A stretch of DNA of 64,000 bases from Ligula intestinalis (lineage: Eukaryota; Platyhelminthes; Cestoda; Diphyllobothriidea; Diphyllobothriidae), in the NCBI GenBank assembly GCA_036362985.1, contig JAYGXS010000009.1, positions 8,019,612 to 8,083,611 of the forward strand, written 5' to 3'. The first letter of the stretch is position 1; the number at the start of each line of letters is the position of its first letter. Shown one piece after another: positions 36,928 through 47,661 of the stretch. The translations under genes were made by a program, and so were the position numbers. The notes beneath the pieces were generated by a model, which saw nothing but the letters and a program-made list of their open reading frames with translations, was not told the origin of the DNA and did no database searches.

Positions 36928-39660
36928 ATGAAATTTTCTCTGGCCGGAAGTAGTCAGGCGGACAACTTAACCAAGGTCAACTGGCCGGTTCTAGAAGATA
37001 CCAAAAGCAATAGCGGCCGCTGCCTCGAGATCTATTATACCAATTGTCAGAACCTCTTCAATAAACTTGACGAACTCAAAATAATTGCATCAGAGCAGAA
37101 ACCGCTTATAATTGCATTGACAGAGACTTGGCTGACCGCAAAAATAGAGATCAGCGAAGTCAGCATTGACGGCTATCAACTGTTATGCTGCGACAGATCT
37201 CAACGTAGGAGCAGAGGAGTGGCACTTTATGTAGCCAATGAAATTTCCTGTTGTCAGAAGAAAATCGCAGACATCGCCCTACGACGATATGAAATAATTT
37301 CGTGCAAAATTAAGACTAGGCAACATCCGGCACTCAATATAGGCGTTGTTTATCGGCCTCCCGGCTCCAGCGAAAGTGACGACGTAGAACTGCTAAGTTC
37401 ACTGACAGTTATATGTAAGCAGGAAAACCTATTACACTTGGGTGATTTCAACGCTTCTGGCATCGATTGGATGAGGCCTGGAATAAAGGCCACAGCAGCA
37501 CTTTTCAATTATCAACGACTTCAGTTTTCTTTGGACGAATATCTCATTCAACACAAAGACTTCACAACCCGACTGCGAGAAGGCCAGCGATCAACCTGTC
37601 TAGATCTAGTTTTTAGTAAAGAATAGGCGATCAAAAGGGAAGTGAACTCACAATCGCCACTAGGGTAAAGCAACCAGGTTGCTTTTACCTGCGTGTGTTA
37701 CCTACTGTTTCCAAAATCACAAATAAAGAGACGCAGAAATATTAGGAAAGCCGATTTTGAAGAAATTAGACGTACCGCTTCCGCAGAAAACTGGTTACCT
37801 AATACGAACGATACAAATAAATTATGGCAGCATATCCAAGGGACTCTAGAACGCTTAATTGAAGTCCATTGCCCGATGAAAGTAATAAGACCATGTGCCA
37901 GATCTCCATCTGTCAACCAGCCGATAACAAAGGCCATGAAGAAGAAACAAAGGTTGTGGAAAAAGTACGAGCATCTTCAAGATTCACCGTCACTTGCCGA
38001 ATATAAAGCGCAACGAAATATATACCGTAAGGAAATGCAAAATTCTAGAACTGCCTTTGAGCGTCAACTTACAATACAAGCCACAATATGCCCAAAGAAA
38101 TTTTATGGGTACATCCGCAGTCAAAGGAAGCACCGGGACGAAATTGAAACTCTAAGGGAGAACCTCGTGAACGTAGAGACGGAAGGACCGCGGAAAGTAG
38201 AGTTACTGTCAGAGTTTTTCAGATCGGCGTTAACGATGGAATCTCCCGACGACAATCCGGGAGAAGAAGTAAGTGAAGGTACAACCGTTATTGAAACTGT
38301 TACCTTTTCTGTCGCAGACGTAAGACATATTCTCAGTCATATCAAACCAGACAAGTCTCCTGGACTGGATGGGATCCCTGGACTGATACTTAAAGAACTG
38401 TCAACCGAGCCATCGGTGCCTCTTTCATCCCTGTTCGAGCTTTCCATGAGAACAGGGGACTTGCCTTTGCAGTGAAAGACGGCCACCATCGTACCGTTAT
38501 ATAAGAGAGGTAGCAGGATATCTAAAAACAGCTTTCGGCCCATAAGCTTGACTTGACTTTCCTGCAAAATGATGGAGGTCCTTGTCAAGCAGGCCATACT
38601 AAAATTTTGCGATAAAAAATGACATCATACAAAATTTCCAACATGGGTTTCGGTGAGGGCGCTTCTGCCTTTCTAATTTATTGACTTCAATTGAGGCCTA
38701 GACAAGTGCTTTAGAAGAGGGCTTCGAAGTGGACGTAGTGTACATCGATTTCCGCAAAGCCTTTGACAGCGTGCCCCGTCAACGCCTTTTACATAAACTT
38801 AGCGTTCTTGGCCTCAAGGGGAAAATTTTGGACTGGATCAGGTCATTTTTAATCGGTCAAAAACAACGCGTTTGCACCGGGGAGGATAAATTGGACTGGG
38901 TTGACGTAGTTAGTGGGGTTTCTCAATGCTCCGTTCTCGGTCCTCTACTCTTCATTCTCTATGTAAATGATAGCCTTCACGAACTGGACTGCAGTAAACT
39001 CATGTTCGCCGATGACTTTAAGCTCTGGCGGGTCATGAAGCGCCCAAGCGACCGAGACGCTCTGCATAATCTTTGCAAACTGCAGACGTGGTCCGTGAGA
39101 TGGCTGCTGGATTTCAATGTGCAAAAGTGTGCCATCCTCCACCTGCCTCCAACAAACTACCCTATCCCCCAGAGCAGCAGAACATATCACCTGGAAAACA
39201 TCCAAATTCCCGTAGCATCTACGCAAGAAGACCTCGGCATTTAGATACAGAGTAATCTGAAGCCCTCATTACAATGTGTCAAATCTGCAAATAAAGCCAC
39301 GGGAGTGCTGCACGCTATCAAAAGGGCGTTTCTAGCCTTCGATGAAGATCTCTTTGGCAAAGTGCCTAAATTTATTCCCTTTGCATTACAGGCAACAAAG
39401 AGGGGATCTTATCCTAGTTTACAAGATAATAAACGGTCTTGAGAAAGGACTACGCTTTGAGGACATGTTTCAGTGGCGCCTCTCACCTCATCTCCGTGGG
39501 CACACAATGAAGCTGCGCACGAAGATGTCCAAGCTGAACCTCCGCTCTGAATTCTTCATGCAAAGTGCCATACAACAGTGAAACAACCTCCCATAGTCAG
39601 TCGTGGAGGCCACTTCCCTTCAGATGAACAAACAACGCTTGAATAATTACATGCGTCCCG
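36928..39660 (+). pseudogene. LINE D: ORF2 endonuclease-reverse transcriptase
   Basis: Endonuclease: EIYYTNCQNLFNKLDELK, IALTETWLTAKI, the DRSQRRSRGVALYV block, GVVYRPPGSSESDD and LHLGDFNASGIDW. The catalytic SDH is replaced by S-N-Q (GxSNQVAFT near 37665), and two stops (37624-37626 and about 37666-37668) lie beside it. The linker and fingers (KPDKSPGLDGIPGLILKEL near 38345) run to a TGA at 38473. After more stops the palm reads VVYIDFRKAFDSVPRQR, VSGVSQCSVLGPLLFILY (C for the usual G) and an intact FADD at 39005-39016, with the thumb WSVRWLLDFNVQKCA. A deletion removes part of the C-terminal domain near 39330. Confidence 0.9.
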
Positions 39661-39838
39661 TCCTTTCCCTCCCAGTCTGAATGCTAAAAACTAGACATAT
39701 ATTGTAAAAAACAATGTTTCTCCCGGTCTGCTAATACTATGTTAGTAGTGGTACATTTTTATAGGTGCTTGTACGCGTTATCAATAGGGTTTTCAAAGGC
39801 ATTGCCTATTATCCTCACCAAATAAACTGAAACCGCTA
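39661..39838 (+). repeat. LINE D 3' UTR
   Basis: Short tail ending AAAGGCATTGCCTATTATCC and then AAATAAACTGAAAC. The same AAAGGCRTTYGCCTAT...AATAAACT end appears at 52990-53030 and 56433-56480, and in reverse complement at 63195-63240. It defines a second LINE 3'-end family in the window. Confidence 0.75.
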
Positions 39839-39839
39839 G

Positions 39840-40051
39840 GATGCATGCCGCTAAGACACCGCTTCGGATCATGCCGCTCTAACGGAAGGACGTGTTCTCC
39901 GTATTCAAACTCTTCCATTTATTTTCCATTCCTCTATGAACATGATAATCTATTCCTTATGCTCTGGCTTCAACCGACTTCTTCTCTCCTAAGGAACCGT
40001 GGTCCAAAGATCGCAGTTTCTAGTGTATAAATTATTTAATCCTCTCCGATA
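39840..40051 (+). mobile_element. LTR 3' fragment
   Basis: Matches the 3' half of the LTR at 44635: GGACGTGTTCTCC, TCTGGCTTCAACCGACTTCT, CTCCTAAGGAACCGTGGTCC and an end at CTCCGATA (40051). Its 5' half is absent at the junction with LINE D. Confidence 0.7.
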
Positions 40052-40075
40052 CATTGTTTTGTAACCTTGTGTGTG

Positions 40076-40590
40076 CCTGTGTCAACACCGGTTATGTCTC
40101 CCAGTTACGCGTTAGAAAGAGAAGGCAGAACAGGATAGCAGATAGTACTTTACTGCCATCAGCTCTGCTTGTACATCAGCGTTCTCTTCTATTTGTCCGT
40201 CAGCAACGTGTCTTCTGTCATCGGTCTCATCTCGGGAGCTTTTCCTGTGTACCTAGCAGCAGAATGCCGGGTCGTCGGTAGCGCGTCTTGGCAACAAAGT
40301 GCCGCCTTCAGCGGTGGCAGCATATTTAGGGGCCAGTAGTCATTTTTCCCTATTGGCTCTCCATGAATGGCCTCTACAGGCAGCCGTCATGTCTCTAGCC
40401 ATCGTGTCCTCAGGTGACCGGTCGCGCCCTCGTTGATGCAAGCACGTGCATGCTCTCTTCATGGTCCTTGTCAAGCGGGACCTCAGAACCTGGCCGGCGG
40501 CGGTCTCGCGTGTTCTCTCTCTCTCTGTTATCCTGCCTCGAGGATGACGAAAATGTTGGGTCCTCCTTAAACATCGGCCTGAGGATAAAT
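40076..40590 (+). repeat. Dispersed 350-500 bp repeat, copy 2
   Basis: Counterpart of 29771-30300, same orientation, with several small indels. It starts immediately after the LTR fragment. No coding capacity was recognised. Confidence 0.7.
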
Positions 40591-40689
40591 GGCCGACAAC
40601 GATCGTTTACCAAACTTACTGCTCACTGATCTTTTCAGGAACACATCCATCCATTTCTGTCTCGAGGCCCACTCTCGAGCCGCATGTGA

Positions 40690-40945
40690 GCATTACCGAT
40701 AGAGACTAGCGAGCTTGGAGGGGTTATTTCTGACTTATCAGCCGGTCATGCCCAAGCTGGTTTGGTGCGCAATCTGAGGTCCGGATATTAATCATCCGGT
40801 CACCTATTGGAGCCAGGAGTGGCGTATCATCTGGGGTTAGCTATGGCTTGCTGATGACGACTTACGAGCCAGAAACGGCAACCTCAGTCTCCTGTGTCCT
40901 GGTCGGCAATGTTCGTCAGTCTTCACAGCAGTGTCATCCACTGTA
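40690..40945 (+). repeat. SINE-related copy 2
   Basis: The segment 40828-40920 (GGGGTTAGCTATGGCTTGC, GATGACGACTTACGAGCC, CAACCTCAGTCTCCTGTGTC) matches the body of the SINE at 26545-26635. The tRNA-like head is more decayed here, around 40760-40810. Confidence 0.5.
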
Positions 40946-41171
40946 GGTTTTAGAAAAAAACGAATGAAATACTGTTGTCTGTTTAGGTTATTGTCCCCTG
41001 GGTGTCCTTAACTACCGAGGTCACAGCACTATTTTTAGTCGTGTTTGGAGTGTTTTAAAAAGTATACCAGAGGCAGAACGCCAGTATGAAAGCACCTTTG
41101 CACAGAGGTGTGATAAAGATAGGAAGGTGAGGAACTATCGTAAGGTTCCCACAGTGCGCGTGAAGTGCGCT
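40946..41171. other. No recognised feature
   Basis: A short spacer before the LTR derivative, ending in the target duplication CGCT (41168-41171). Confidence 0.5.
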
Positions 41172-41798
41172 TATCGCAGGGGGTTAAGTGAGTTAAACCG
41201 TGCAACTGCGATCTTCAGAACATGGTTACTTATTGCAGGAGAGAAGTCTGTAGTGAAACTGAACTGCCCCTTTGTGTAACTTAATTAAATTTGCCTTGCA
41301 TGAACTAACACAACTTTTAAATAACACATTGAACAAGCGTGTGCTTTTATCCACAAGCGACTTTGTTCTTATTTACTAATTCGTAACAGTTAGGATAGTC
41401 CTATCTCAGGTTCTTGGATAGACTATATCGTATCCTTACAAGTCCATGAAGGCCAGAGTAGATGGAATAAGGTATTGTGTACACTAGGAGAGGAGAATAG
41501 ATGAGAGTAGATTGACTCGGATAGCCTACAGCCGGCTTGAGAGCCAGCCGCAGTCCAAGTGCAGTTTTCAGTAGCAGACATGCAAACGGCAGCAAGGACG
41601 AGCATTTTCTGGTAGCCCCAAAGGTAATTGACCAGAAAGGCTGCATCGACCAATGCATGCATGCGTCCTATTCGCCACTGAGAGAGGCTAGCTTTTGAGG
41701 GACCTGATTGGCTGTTGCAGAAGGTCGCCTGAGTTCAGGAGTATGGGTTACCGGCGGCGAGTATTCGGACATGCTCGCCTGTGGAGCAAGTCACCACA
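41172..41798 (-). repeat. 3' LTR of the compact element with a 200-base extra segment
   Basis: Same ends as the 5' LTR (TGTGGTGACTTGC to CTGCGATA). An A/T-rich segment at about 41244-41439 is absent from the 5' LTR. It is either an insertion here or a deletion there. Confidence 0.75.
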
Positions 41799-41815
41799 GT
41801 ACCCCCCGGGAGACC
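41799..41815 (-). promoter_or_regulatory. Polypurine tract
   Basis: Minus strand GGTCTCCCGGGGGGTAC directly precedes the 3' LTR. The gypsy pol at 45.8 kb is followed by a similar G-rich GGGGGGTAC, which links the two. Confidence 0.65.
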
Positions 41816-42397
41816 GTAACGAGGAAACTGCATGAATCCGAGTGGCGGAAGAATAGTTAAGTTAAGTTAGGGAGAAACGTACCAAGATGAGGTTGAGAGA
41901 TGCGGGTTAGTGCCGCCAGTGCCGCTTGGGATTAGGAAAGGACATCTCGCGTCCGCGTGGGCAACTGGGTCTGCGGTAGGGGGAAAGCTCTCGACTACGC
42001 GTGCATCGGCATGTTGTAGGAGATTGGGCATCTCAACTACGTGAGAGGGAGCCTGGTTGGTTGGGTTGAACTTCAACGGCAAATCCGTATGCCGTATCAG
42101 TATGAGTTGAGCCAGAAGAATCGTTGGCAGTAAAAGAAAGGGCGGAGATTGAGAAGGAGATCTGGGTGCTAGCACTCATAAGGGGACATCTCTGTTTGAT
42201 TGGGAAGTAACCATGACCTGGGTTGAATGGGTTGTGAACGGTTGACGATCTCAACCTCGCTTCACGACAGGGTGTCGATGCAGAAAGTCTCCATATCGCG
42301 GTTACATCATAGGACACAGGAGAAATTCCATTGAAGACGAGGGAGGTTTGACGATGATTGAGCTCAGCCAGATCAGAGGTTGAGTGTTCATCTCACA

Positions 42398-42411
42398 TCG
42401 GAATGTCACCA
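42398..42411 (-). promoter_or_regulatory. Primer binding site
   Basis: One base inside the 5' LTR, the minus strand reads TGGTGACATTCCG, i.e. complementary to a tRNA 3' end finishing in CCA. Position and the leading TGG are diagnostic. The tRNA species cannot be named. Confidence 0.7.
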
Positions 42412-42412
42412 A

Positions 42413-42837
42413 TATCGCAGGGGGTTAAGTGAGTTAAACCGTACAACTGCGATCTTCAGACCATGGTAACTTAGTGCATAAGAGACGTCCATGAAGGCCA
42501 GAGTAGATGGAAGAATGTATTGTGTACACAGGGAGAGAAGAATAGATGAGAGTAGATTGACTCGGATAGCCTACAGCCGGCTTGCGATCCAGCCGCAGTC
42601 CAAGTGCGGTTTTCAGCAGCAGGCATGCAAACAGCAGCAAAGACGAGCATTTCCTGGCAGCCCCAAAGGTTATTGGCCGAAAAATCGACCAAGGCGTGCA
42701 TGTGTCCTATTCGCCATTGAGAGATGCTAGCATTTGAGGGACCTGATTGGCTGTTTCAGAAGGTCACCTAAGTGCAACAGTACGCGTTACTGGCGTCAAG
42801 CCTTCGGACATGCTCGCCTGTGGAGTGAGTCACCACA
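42413..42837 (-). repeat. 5' LTR of the compact element
   Basis: 425 bases, starting (minus strand) TGTGGTGACTCAC and ending CCTGCGATA. It aligns with the 3' LTR along its whole length with roughly one difference per ten bases by eye. Confidence 0.8.
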
Positions 42838-42841
42838 CGCT

Positions 42842-43460
42842 CCACTCCAATACGGGCACCTGGTTTTAGGAGGTAGAATGGGTGGGACATATTGCGGGGA
42901 CAAATCATATCGCAATAATAACGTAAACTAAGAAAAACAGGCGTGTAATGAGGGGGGTGTTCGCGGATCCTGGGCGAGGTCACTAAGGTACATTTTATAT
43001 AGTCATTAACCCCTACTGGACCATCTGCGAGTGCTTGTATGTTGGGGGGGGGGTGTTCGCTGACCCTGGGCGAGGTCACTGAGGAACATTTTTAAAAGCA
43101 TTATCAAACCCAATTTGATTAACGGCAGGTGAGCGAAAGATTGGAAGATTGTGAAAATTCACCCAGCTTAAAATGAGTAAATAAGCGGCTATTCCCATGG
43201 GTAATTTGAAAAGCCAGTTTCCCTAATAAGCTGGAGTTTGTGGTTATTGTACATTTTGGCCTTCAATGGAGCCCTCTACAGTTCAATATCACCAGTTTCT
43301 GCTTAACTAAGGCGGGCGCGCGAAAGTTGAAAGTCATTCCTTCTTAAAATTTGAAAGTAAGTAGGTATTGTTCACGTTGGCCTTCCCAGACCCTCTATAG
43401 TTCACTGCCGATACGAGGATGTATCTGTGTAATTAATCGAGCTATTATAGACAAAGGTGT
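42842..43460. repeat. Degenerate tandem repeats
   Basis: A unit with GGGGGGTGTTCGC, GATCCTGGGCGAGGTCACT/GACCCTGGGCGAGGTCACT and RGGWACATTTT occurs at about 42953 and 43049 (96-base spacing). Looser similarity links 43128-43260 with 43310-43410 (CAGGTGAGCGAAAG/CGGGCGCGCGAAAG; CCCTCTACAGTTCA/CCCTCTATAGTTCA). No coding potential. Confidence 0.6.
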
Positions 43461-43469
43461 GGGAAGGGC

Positions 43470-43735
43470 TATCGCAGGAGAATGCGTAAGTTAAACCCTA
43501 GCAACTGCGATATTCAAGCCCGGTAATTCAGGAAAAGGAGAAGTCATGAGAAGAACAGTTTTTTCTGCACAGAATAAGTGGAGCATTGGCAGTAGGAAAT
43601 TGACTGTCAGAGGACCTTCTAACCACAGAACGGCGTCTGTGGTCGTCACGTGAGTCGGTCTGCGATTGGCAGTTCCAGTGGCCGAACGTTCACAAGTGTG
43701 CGTTCCACTGGAGCTAGTCATGGCAAGCGTTCACA
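43470..43735 (-). mobile_element. Short LTR, antisense
   Basis: On + it begins TATCGCAGGAGAATGCG, then CTAGCAACTGCGATATTCAAG, matching the 3' end of the family's LTRs read backwards. It ends TCACA at 43735 (element start TGTGAACGC). About 266 bases, directly against the gypsy RNase H remnant. No exact target duplication was found (GGGC versus GGTG). Confidence 0.5.
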
Positions 43736-43737
43736 GG

Positions 43738-45792
43738 TGCGCTTCCGACACTACCTCGAGGGTCGAGACTTCTTCATCTTCACGGGCACCAAGCCGCTCA
43801 CCTTTGCTCTTCGGTCCCACTCCGATGAGTACAACCATAGAGAGATTGGCTACCTGGACTACATTTCTCAATTCACCACCGACCTCCACCACATTGATGG
43901 CATGAAGAGTGAGGTGGCTGTCCTTCCTTCTCAACCTTCCTTATCTGCCCTGAAACTCTCACAGGGGATCGACCTTGGTGCTATGGCGGTGGAGCAAACA
44001 CGAGTTGGTTGTCCTGGAGATGAAGCTATCACTGTCCCCAGCCTGCAGATATTCCTGTCACCACCGGGACTGGTACCATCCTTTGTGATGTGCCGACTCC
44101 TTTTCATCGCCCCTTTGTGCCACCCTTGATGCGTCGAGCTGTGTTCCAAACTCTTCATAGACACTTCCGCCCTGGAATTAGAGCCTCACAAAAGCTCTTC
44201 GCGGATAGGTTCATCTGGTCTGACATGAACAAAAATGTCAAAGCGTGGGCCCATTACTCCCCAAGTTGCCAGCGGAACAAGCTTCAATGCCACAATAAAT
44301 CTCCACCCGGCACTTTTCCCAGACCCAACGCTCGCTTTAGCCATGTCTATCTTGATGTCGTAGAGCCTTTACTTCCGTCCAATGGCTTTATCCATCTTCT
44401 TACTTGGGTCAACCACTACACCCGCTGGGCTGAAGCCATCCCTTTGCCGAACATGCAGGCAGAAACAATCGTCAAGGCCTTTGTCAGTCGTTGGGTTGCC
44501 ACTTTTGGTGCGCCATCAACCGTTACCACTGATCGCGACGCCCATTTCGAGTCTGACCTTTTCAACACCCTTCTCAAGTTCCTTGGTTGCACTCGCATCC
44601 GGACGACAGCCTATTACTTTGCTGCTAATGGTATTGTAGTGGGCCGTTGCCTGCCGATGCCTGCCCTTCCTTTCGTGGCCTCAATCCGTGTAGACCTCAA
44701 GGTCGTTGCGGTCACCGGACTTACTGGCACGAGACACAGGCCAACCACGTTGTCCAACAACATGCCGTCCAACCAATCACAGCCCGAACTAGCCAATGGA
44801 TGCGCTCTCTCTCTCTGTCTTCTGGCCTGATTGCTGCTAAGATCTCAAATGGGACCCGCTCAATCTCCTGAGCGGACGTGTTCTCCCCAGTCAGACTTCT
44901 TCCAACTATTCTTCGTACCTGTGTGTACACAATATAATCTTCCCACTACTCTGGCCTTAACCGACTTCTCCTCCACTAAGTAACCATGGTCTGAAGATCG
45001 AAGTTGCTGGGTTCGACTCAATTAACCTCCTGCGATAGTATGGTGGAAAAATTTCGTCGGCAACTCAAGGCTACCCTGCAAACTGCAGAAGATCCAGGCA
45101 ACTGGTCAGGCGACTTGCCGCTTTTCCTTCTCGGAATCCGCTCGGCACTAAAGTCGGATCTGGATTGCAGCGCGGCCGAGCTGGTGTTTGGAGCAACTCT
45201 CCGTTTGCCCGGCGCGATGGTCAGTCCAACCCTACGCGGTCCCGATGAGACACCTGCCAACCTTGTGCATCGTCTTTGTCAATTTATGCGCTCCTTTTCC
45301 TCGGTCCAGCCTCGTTCTCCAGCGACCGAGCCTTATGTAGAGAAAGGCCTGGCCCACTGCACACATGTGTTGGTGCGCTGCGACCGGGTGCGGAAATCCC
45401 TGGAGCCGTTCTCTGAAGGACCGTTCTGTGCTCTCTGCCGCAATGACAAGACCTGCCGGATCCGTCGTGGAGACAAGGAGGACGTGGTCGGCATCGATCT
45501 GGTCAACGCTGCTGTTATGGAGGAGCCACCATTTCTGCCAAAAGGACAAAGTTTTGCTGATTCCCTGCCCCATATTCCTCCACCCCGTGCTCCTTTTCCT
45601 TCCCCTTCCATCCCCGCAATCCCATCATCCCGTTTATTTCCTCTCCCTTCAGTTTCCCGACACCCATCTACCACATCATCCTCCACAATCGTAACAACCA
45701 CTCAGTTCTTCCCCACTGTTACTCCCACTGAAATTACTCGCAGTGGACGTCACTTTCACTTCCCTGATCGATTGGTCTCACATTTTATCTAG
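43738..45792 (+). pseudogene. Gypsy element 1: RNase H and integrase, split by a solo LTR
   Basis: The RNase H tail reads VRFRHYLEGRDFFIFTGTKP, with the usual TDHKPL changed to TGTKPL, then LTFALRSHSDEYNHREIGY. After a shift near 44090 the integrase follows: FRPGIRASQKLFADRFIW, a zinc-binding part missing its first cysteine (AHYSPSCQRNK), VYLDVVEPL with the first catalytic Asp, and VTTDRDAHFES with the second. At AANG the frame is cut by the LTR at 44635-45037. It resumes MVEKFRRQLKATLQ, where E is the third catalytic residue. The C-terminal part (FLLGIRSALKSDL, AELVFGATLRLPGAM) ends in a Pro/Ser-rich tail at 45790-45792. Gag and reverse transcriptase are absent upstream. Confidence 0.85.
44635..45037 (+). 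mobile_element. Solo LTR inside gypsy integrase, TSD GTAT
   Basis: 403 bases, TGTAGTGGGCCG to CTCCTGCGATA, flanked by the exact duplication GTAT (44631-44634 and 45038-45041). Removing it with one GTAT rejoins the integrase frame at AANG-MVEKF. This gives an unusually certain boundary and shows the LTR family's 4-bp target duplication. Confidence 0.9.
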
Positions 45793-45835
45793 CCTTCAGC
45801 ATATCCTCTTGCGTCCTTTAACGCCGCCCTCCTAT

Positions 45836-45858
45836 CTCGGAGGGGGGTACGGGGGCAG
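45836..45858 (+). promoter_or_regulatory. Polypurine-like tract of gypsy element 1
   Basis: CGGAGGGGGGTACGGGGGC lies 45 bases after the pol stop, where a 3' LTR would start. No LTR start (TGT) of the known family follows, so the 3' LTR seems lost. Confidence 0.5.
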
Positions 45859-46383
45859 CTTGAATTCGTTAGTGCTGCGCGTATTGACCTCTTTCTCACT
45901 CTCCAAACCTTTTTCTACCCGCGCGCCCAGCGCCGACTCACCCTCTGCGCGCTCTTGATCGTTTGCACCCCCCGCTGTTGACGCGACTTCACCCGAAGCT
46001 AATCGATTTCTCGCGGGCTCTGATGCTGATATGTCCCGAGAACTAATAGCTAGAAGGAGGCAAGCCGGTTCCAATCGCAGGCGTCTTTATTCAGGCTAAC
46101 ACAAGGACAGCTAAGGAATGAATCAACGTGTCCAGTACAGCCTATAATAAGGTGCTAGTCCTTGTAGACTGTTCCTGGCCTATCGGAAGAGAGGAGTGGT
46201 ACTGAGAGAAGGGCTATTTGTCAACTTGCCGAGTAAAATATCATGCGCTGATTGGCTGCCTTTATGCTGGTAAGAAAGACTACGAAATCGGGAAAAATAT
46301 TATATTTGGCATTATCGCGAAACGTTATAAGTAGAAATAAAAACATTCTCCTATTACTTGATGCAAAATAAATGCCCATAACA
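45859..46383. other. No recognised gene
   Basis: GC-rich to about 46080, then A/T-rich. The + strand may include an eroded LTR. No confident match. Confidence 0.35.
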
Positions 46384-46528
46384 CAAGCCCTAAACCCTTA
46401 CACTAACCCTTACCCTTAAACTAACCCTAACCCTAAAACTATCCCTTACCCTAACCCTAAAACTATCCCTTACCCTAAAAATAGCCCTTACCCTAAAATT
46501 AACCCTAAAACTAACCCTAACCCTAAAT
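46384..46528. repeat. Degenerate telomere-like array, C-rich strand
   Basis: Variants of CCCTAA (CCCTAAACCC, ACCCTTACCC, AACCCTAACCC) repeat for about 145 bases. TTAGGG is the usual flatworm telomere repeat. Here it is mixed with variants, so it is interstitial. Confidence 0.85.
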
Positions 46529-46856
46529 GCGTTTTTAATGAAAACAATAATCAATAAATAATGAGATCATCCACATTAAGTAAAAGGCTTTAGGATGCAT
46601 CTGGTGCACACCAATATTTGAGTTTTACTTAATGGGATAAGTTTCAATGTAGTACAGGAAACTGAAGAATTTTAATCATCAGAATTTATAAATACAATCA
46701 ATAAAAGAATAGCAGTCATTCTACAACGGTTTGCTACGCAAAAAAGTCTTACATAAAGTATCCTATCAGCGCGCAGTGACCTTGAGCAATTTTACTTATC
46801 TGATCGTTCATAATTCATCCCTAGTTCTGGCGTGGTTTCCCACATTCTAGAACATT

Positions 46857-47429
46857 TCAGTGCACGTGGGGGCGGGCGTCGCGTGAGCTCACGGCGCGCG
46901 CGGCCGGTCTGCCGGCATGGTTCAACTGGGGTGCGCTTTCAGCTCTGGGCTCTGAGTGCAACACCGTTCGCGTCCCCATAACATTTTCCTCTTTTGAAAG
47001 ACGGACTTCATACTTTTTCGTGCTTGGGTCCACGACGAGGTGTTTAGGCCGTTGAAGTTTTCGATTACTTTTTCGGACGGGCAGTGGTGACGACTTGGTC
47101 GGGACCTCAAAAGCATCACATAGCACATCGAGTGCTATTTGTCCATCCGAGGAGAATCTGCGTCTCAGCTGATTTGTGTGCCGTTTGATTACTCCTGCTG
47201 TCGACTCTACCTCAAAAACAACGCCTCTTGCATTTCTGACGATGCCCTCCATCCATGGTTTCTCGCCGGGTTTGTAATTGCGGACAAACAACTCTTCTCC
47301 CTTGTGAAAGTACTGTTTGATGGCCGACCTTCGGATTTTAGGTACTGCAGCCGTACACCAAGTTGTCGACCCAAAACCGCTCCGCTGGTTTTTTTTCGGT
47401 ACCCGTAGCTTCAGCAGTCCCGTTTTCAA
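46857..47429 (-). pseudogene. Gypsy element 2: integrase C-terminal domain
   Basis: Minus strand, 190 codons: FHKGEELFVRNYKPGEKPW, then EGIVRNARGVVFEVES, then GVIKRHTNQLRRRF. This is the beta-barrel C-terminal part of gypsy integrases of the K02A2.6-like group (FxxGDxVxxRxY...W..GxI....G...YxV....G...RHxNQLR). The rest is a K/R-rich, then A/P-rich tail. It is separated from its catalytic core by 900 bases that include a telomere-like array. Confidence 0.8.
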
Positions 47430-47661
47430 GACACTACAATAACTACTACGTTCGTTTCAGTAGGCGTATTTAAGCCTTCTCATTTAAATCAACCATTCCC
47501 ATTTATCGTCTAACCAGCCTTGCTATAACACAAATTCCACTTATATCGCTTAAAAAGAAGCAACTGTTCCACTTGCTATTAAAAACATATCTTAGTGGCG
47601 AAGTTTTCGCTTGCGTTATTTATTTATCACTGGTTTTATTAAGTACGCATTTGCTGCACTG
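47430..47661. other. Spacer beside telomere-like array
   Basis: A/T-rich sequence between the gypsy C-terminal fragment and the TTAGGG-like array. Nothing was recognised. Confidence 0.4.

Larger units (their letters stand above)
41172..42837 (-). mobile_element. Compact non-autonomous LTR element with both LTRs, PBS and PPT
   Basis: A 1,666-base minus-strand element flanked by the exact 4-bp duplication CGCT (41168-41171 and 42838-42841). The 5' LTR is 42413-42837 and the 3' LTR 41172-41798. The internal part is only about 614 bases, too short for gag-pol. A primer binding site and polypurine tract sit at the expected edges. The internal minus frame near 41870-42175 is Pro/Ser-rich, like the tail of the gypsy pol at 45.5-45.8 kb. 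It is therefore probably a large-deletion derivative of that gypsy family (TRIM/LARD-like). Confidence 0.8.

Noticed and set aside
40855..40888. Hammerhead-ribozyme-like core (CTGATGA ... GAAAC) in the SINE body
   Set aside because: The stem II closing pair would be C-A instead of G-C, no partner for stem III with a cleavage site was found downstream, and the related SINE copy at 26.57 kb reads TAAAT instead of GAAAC.
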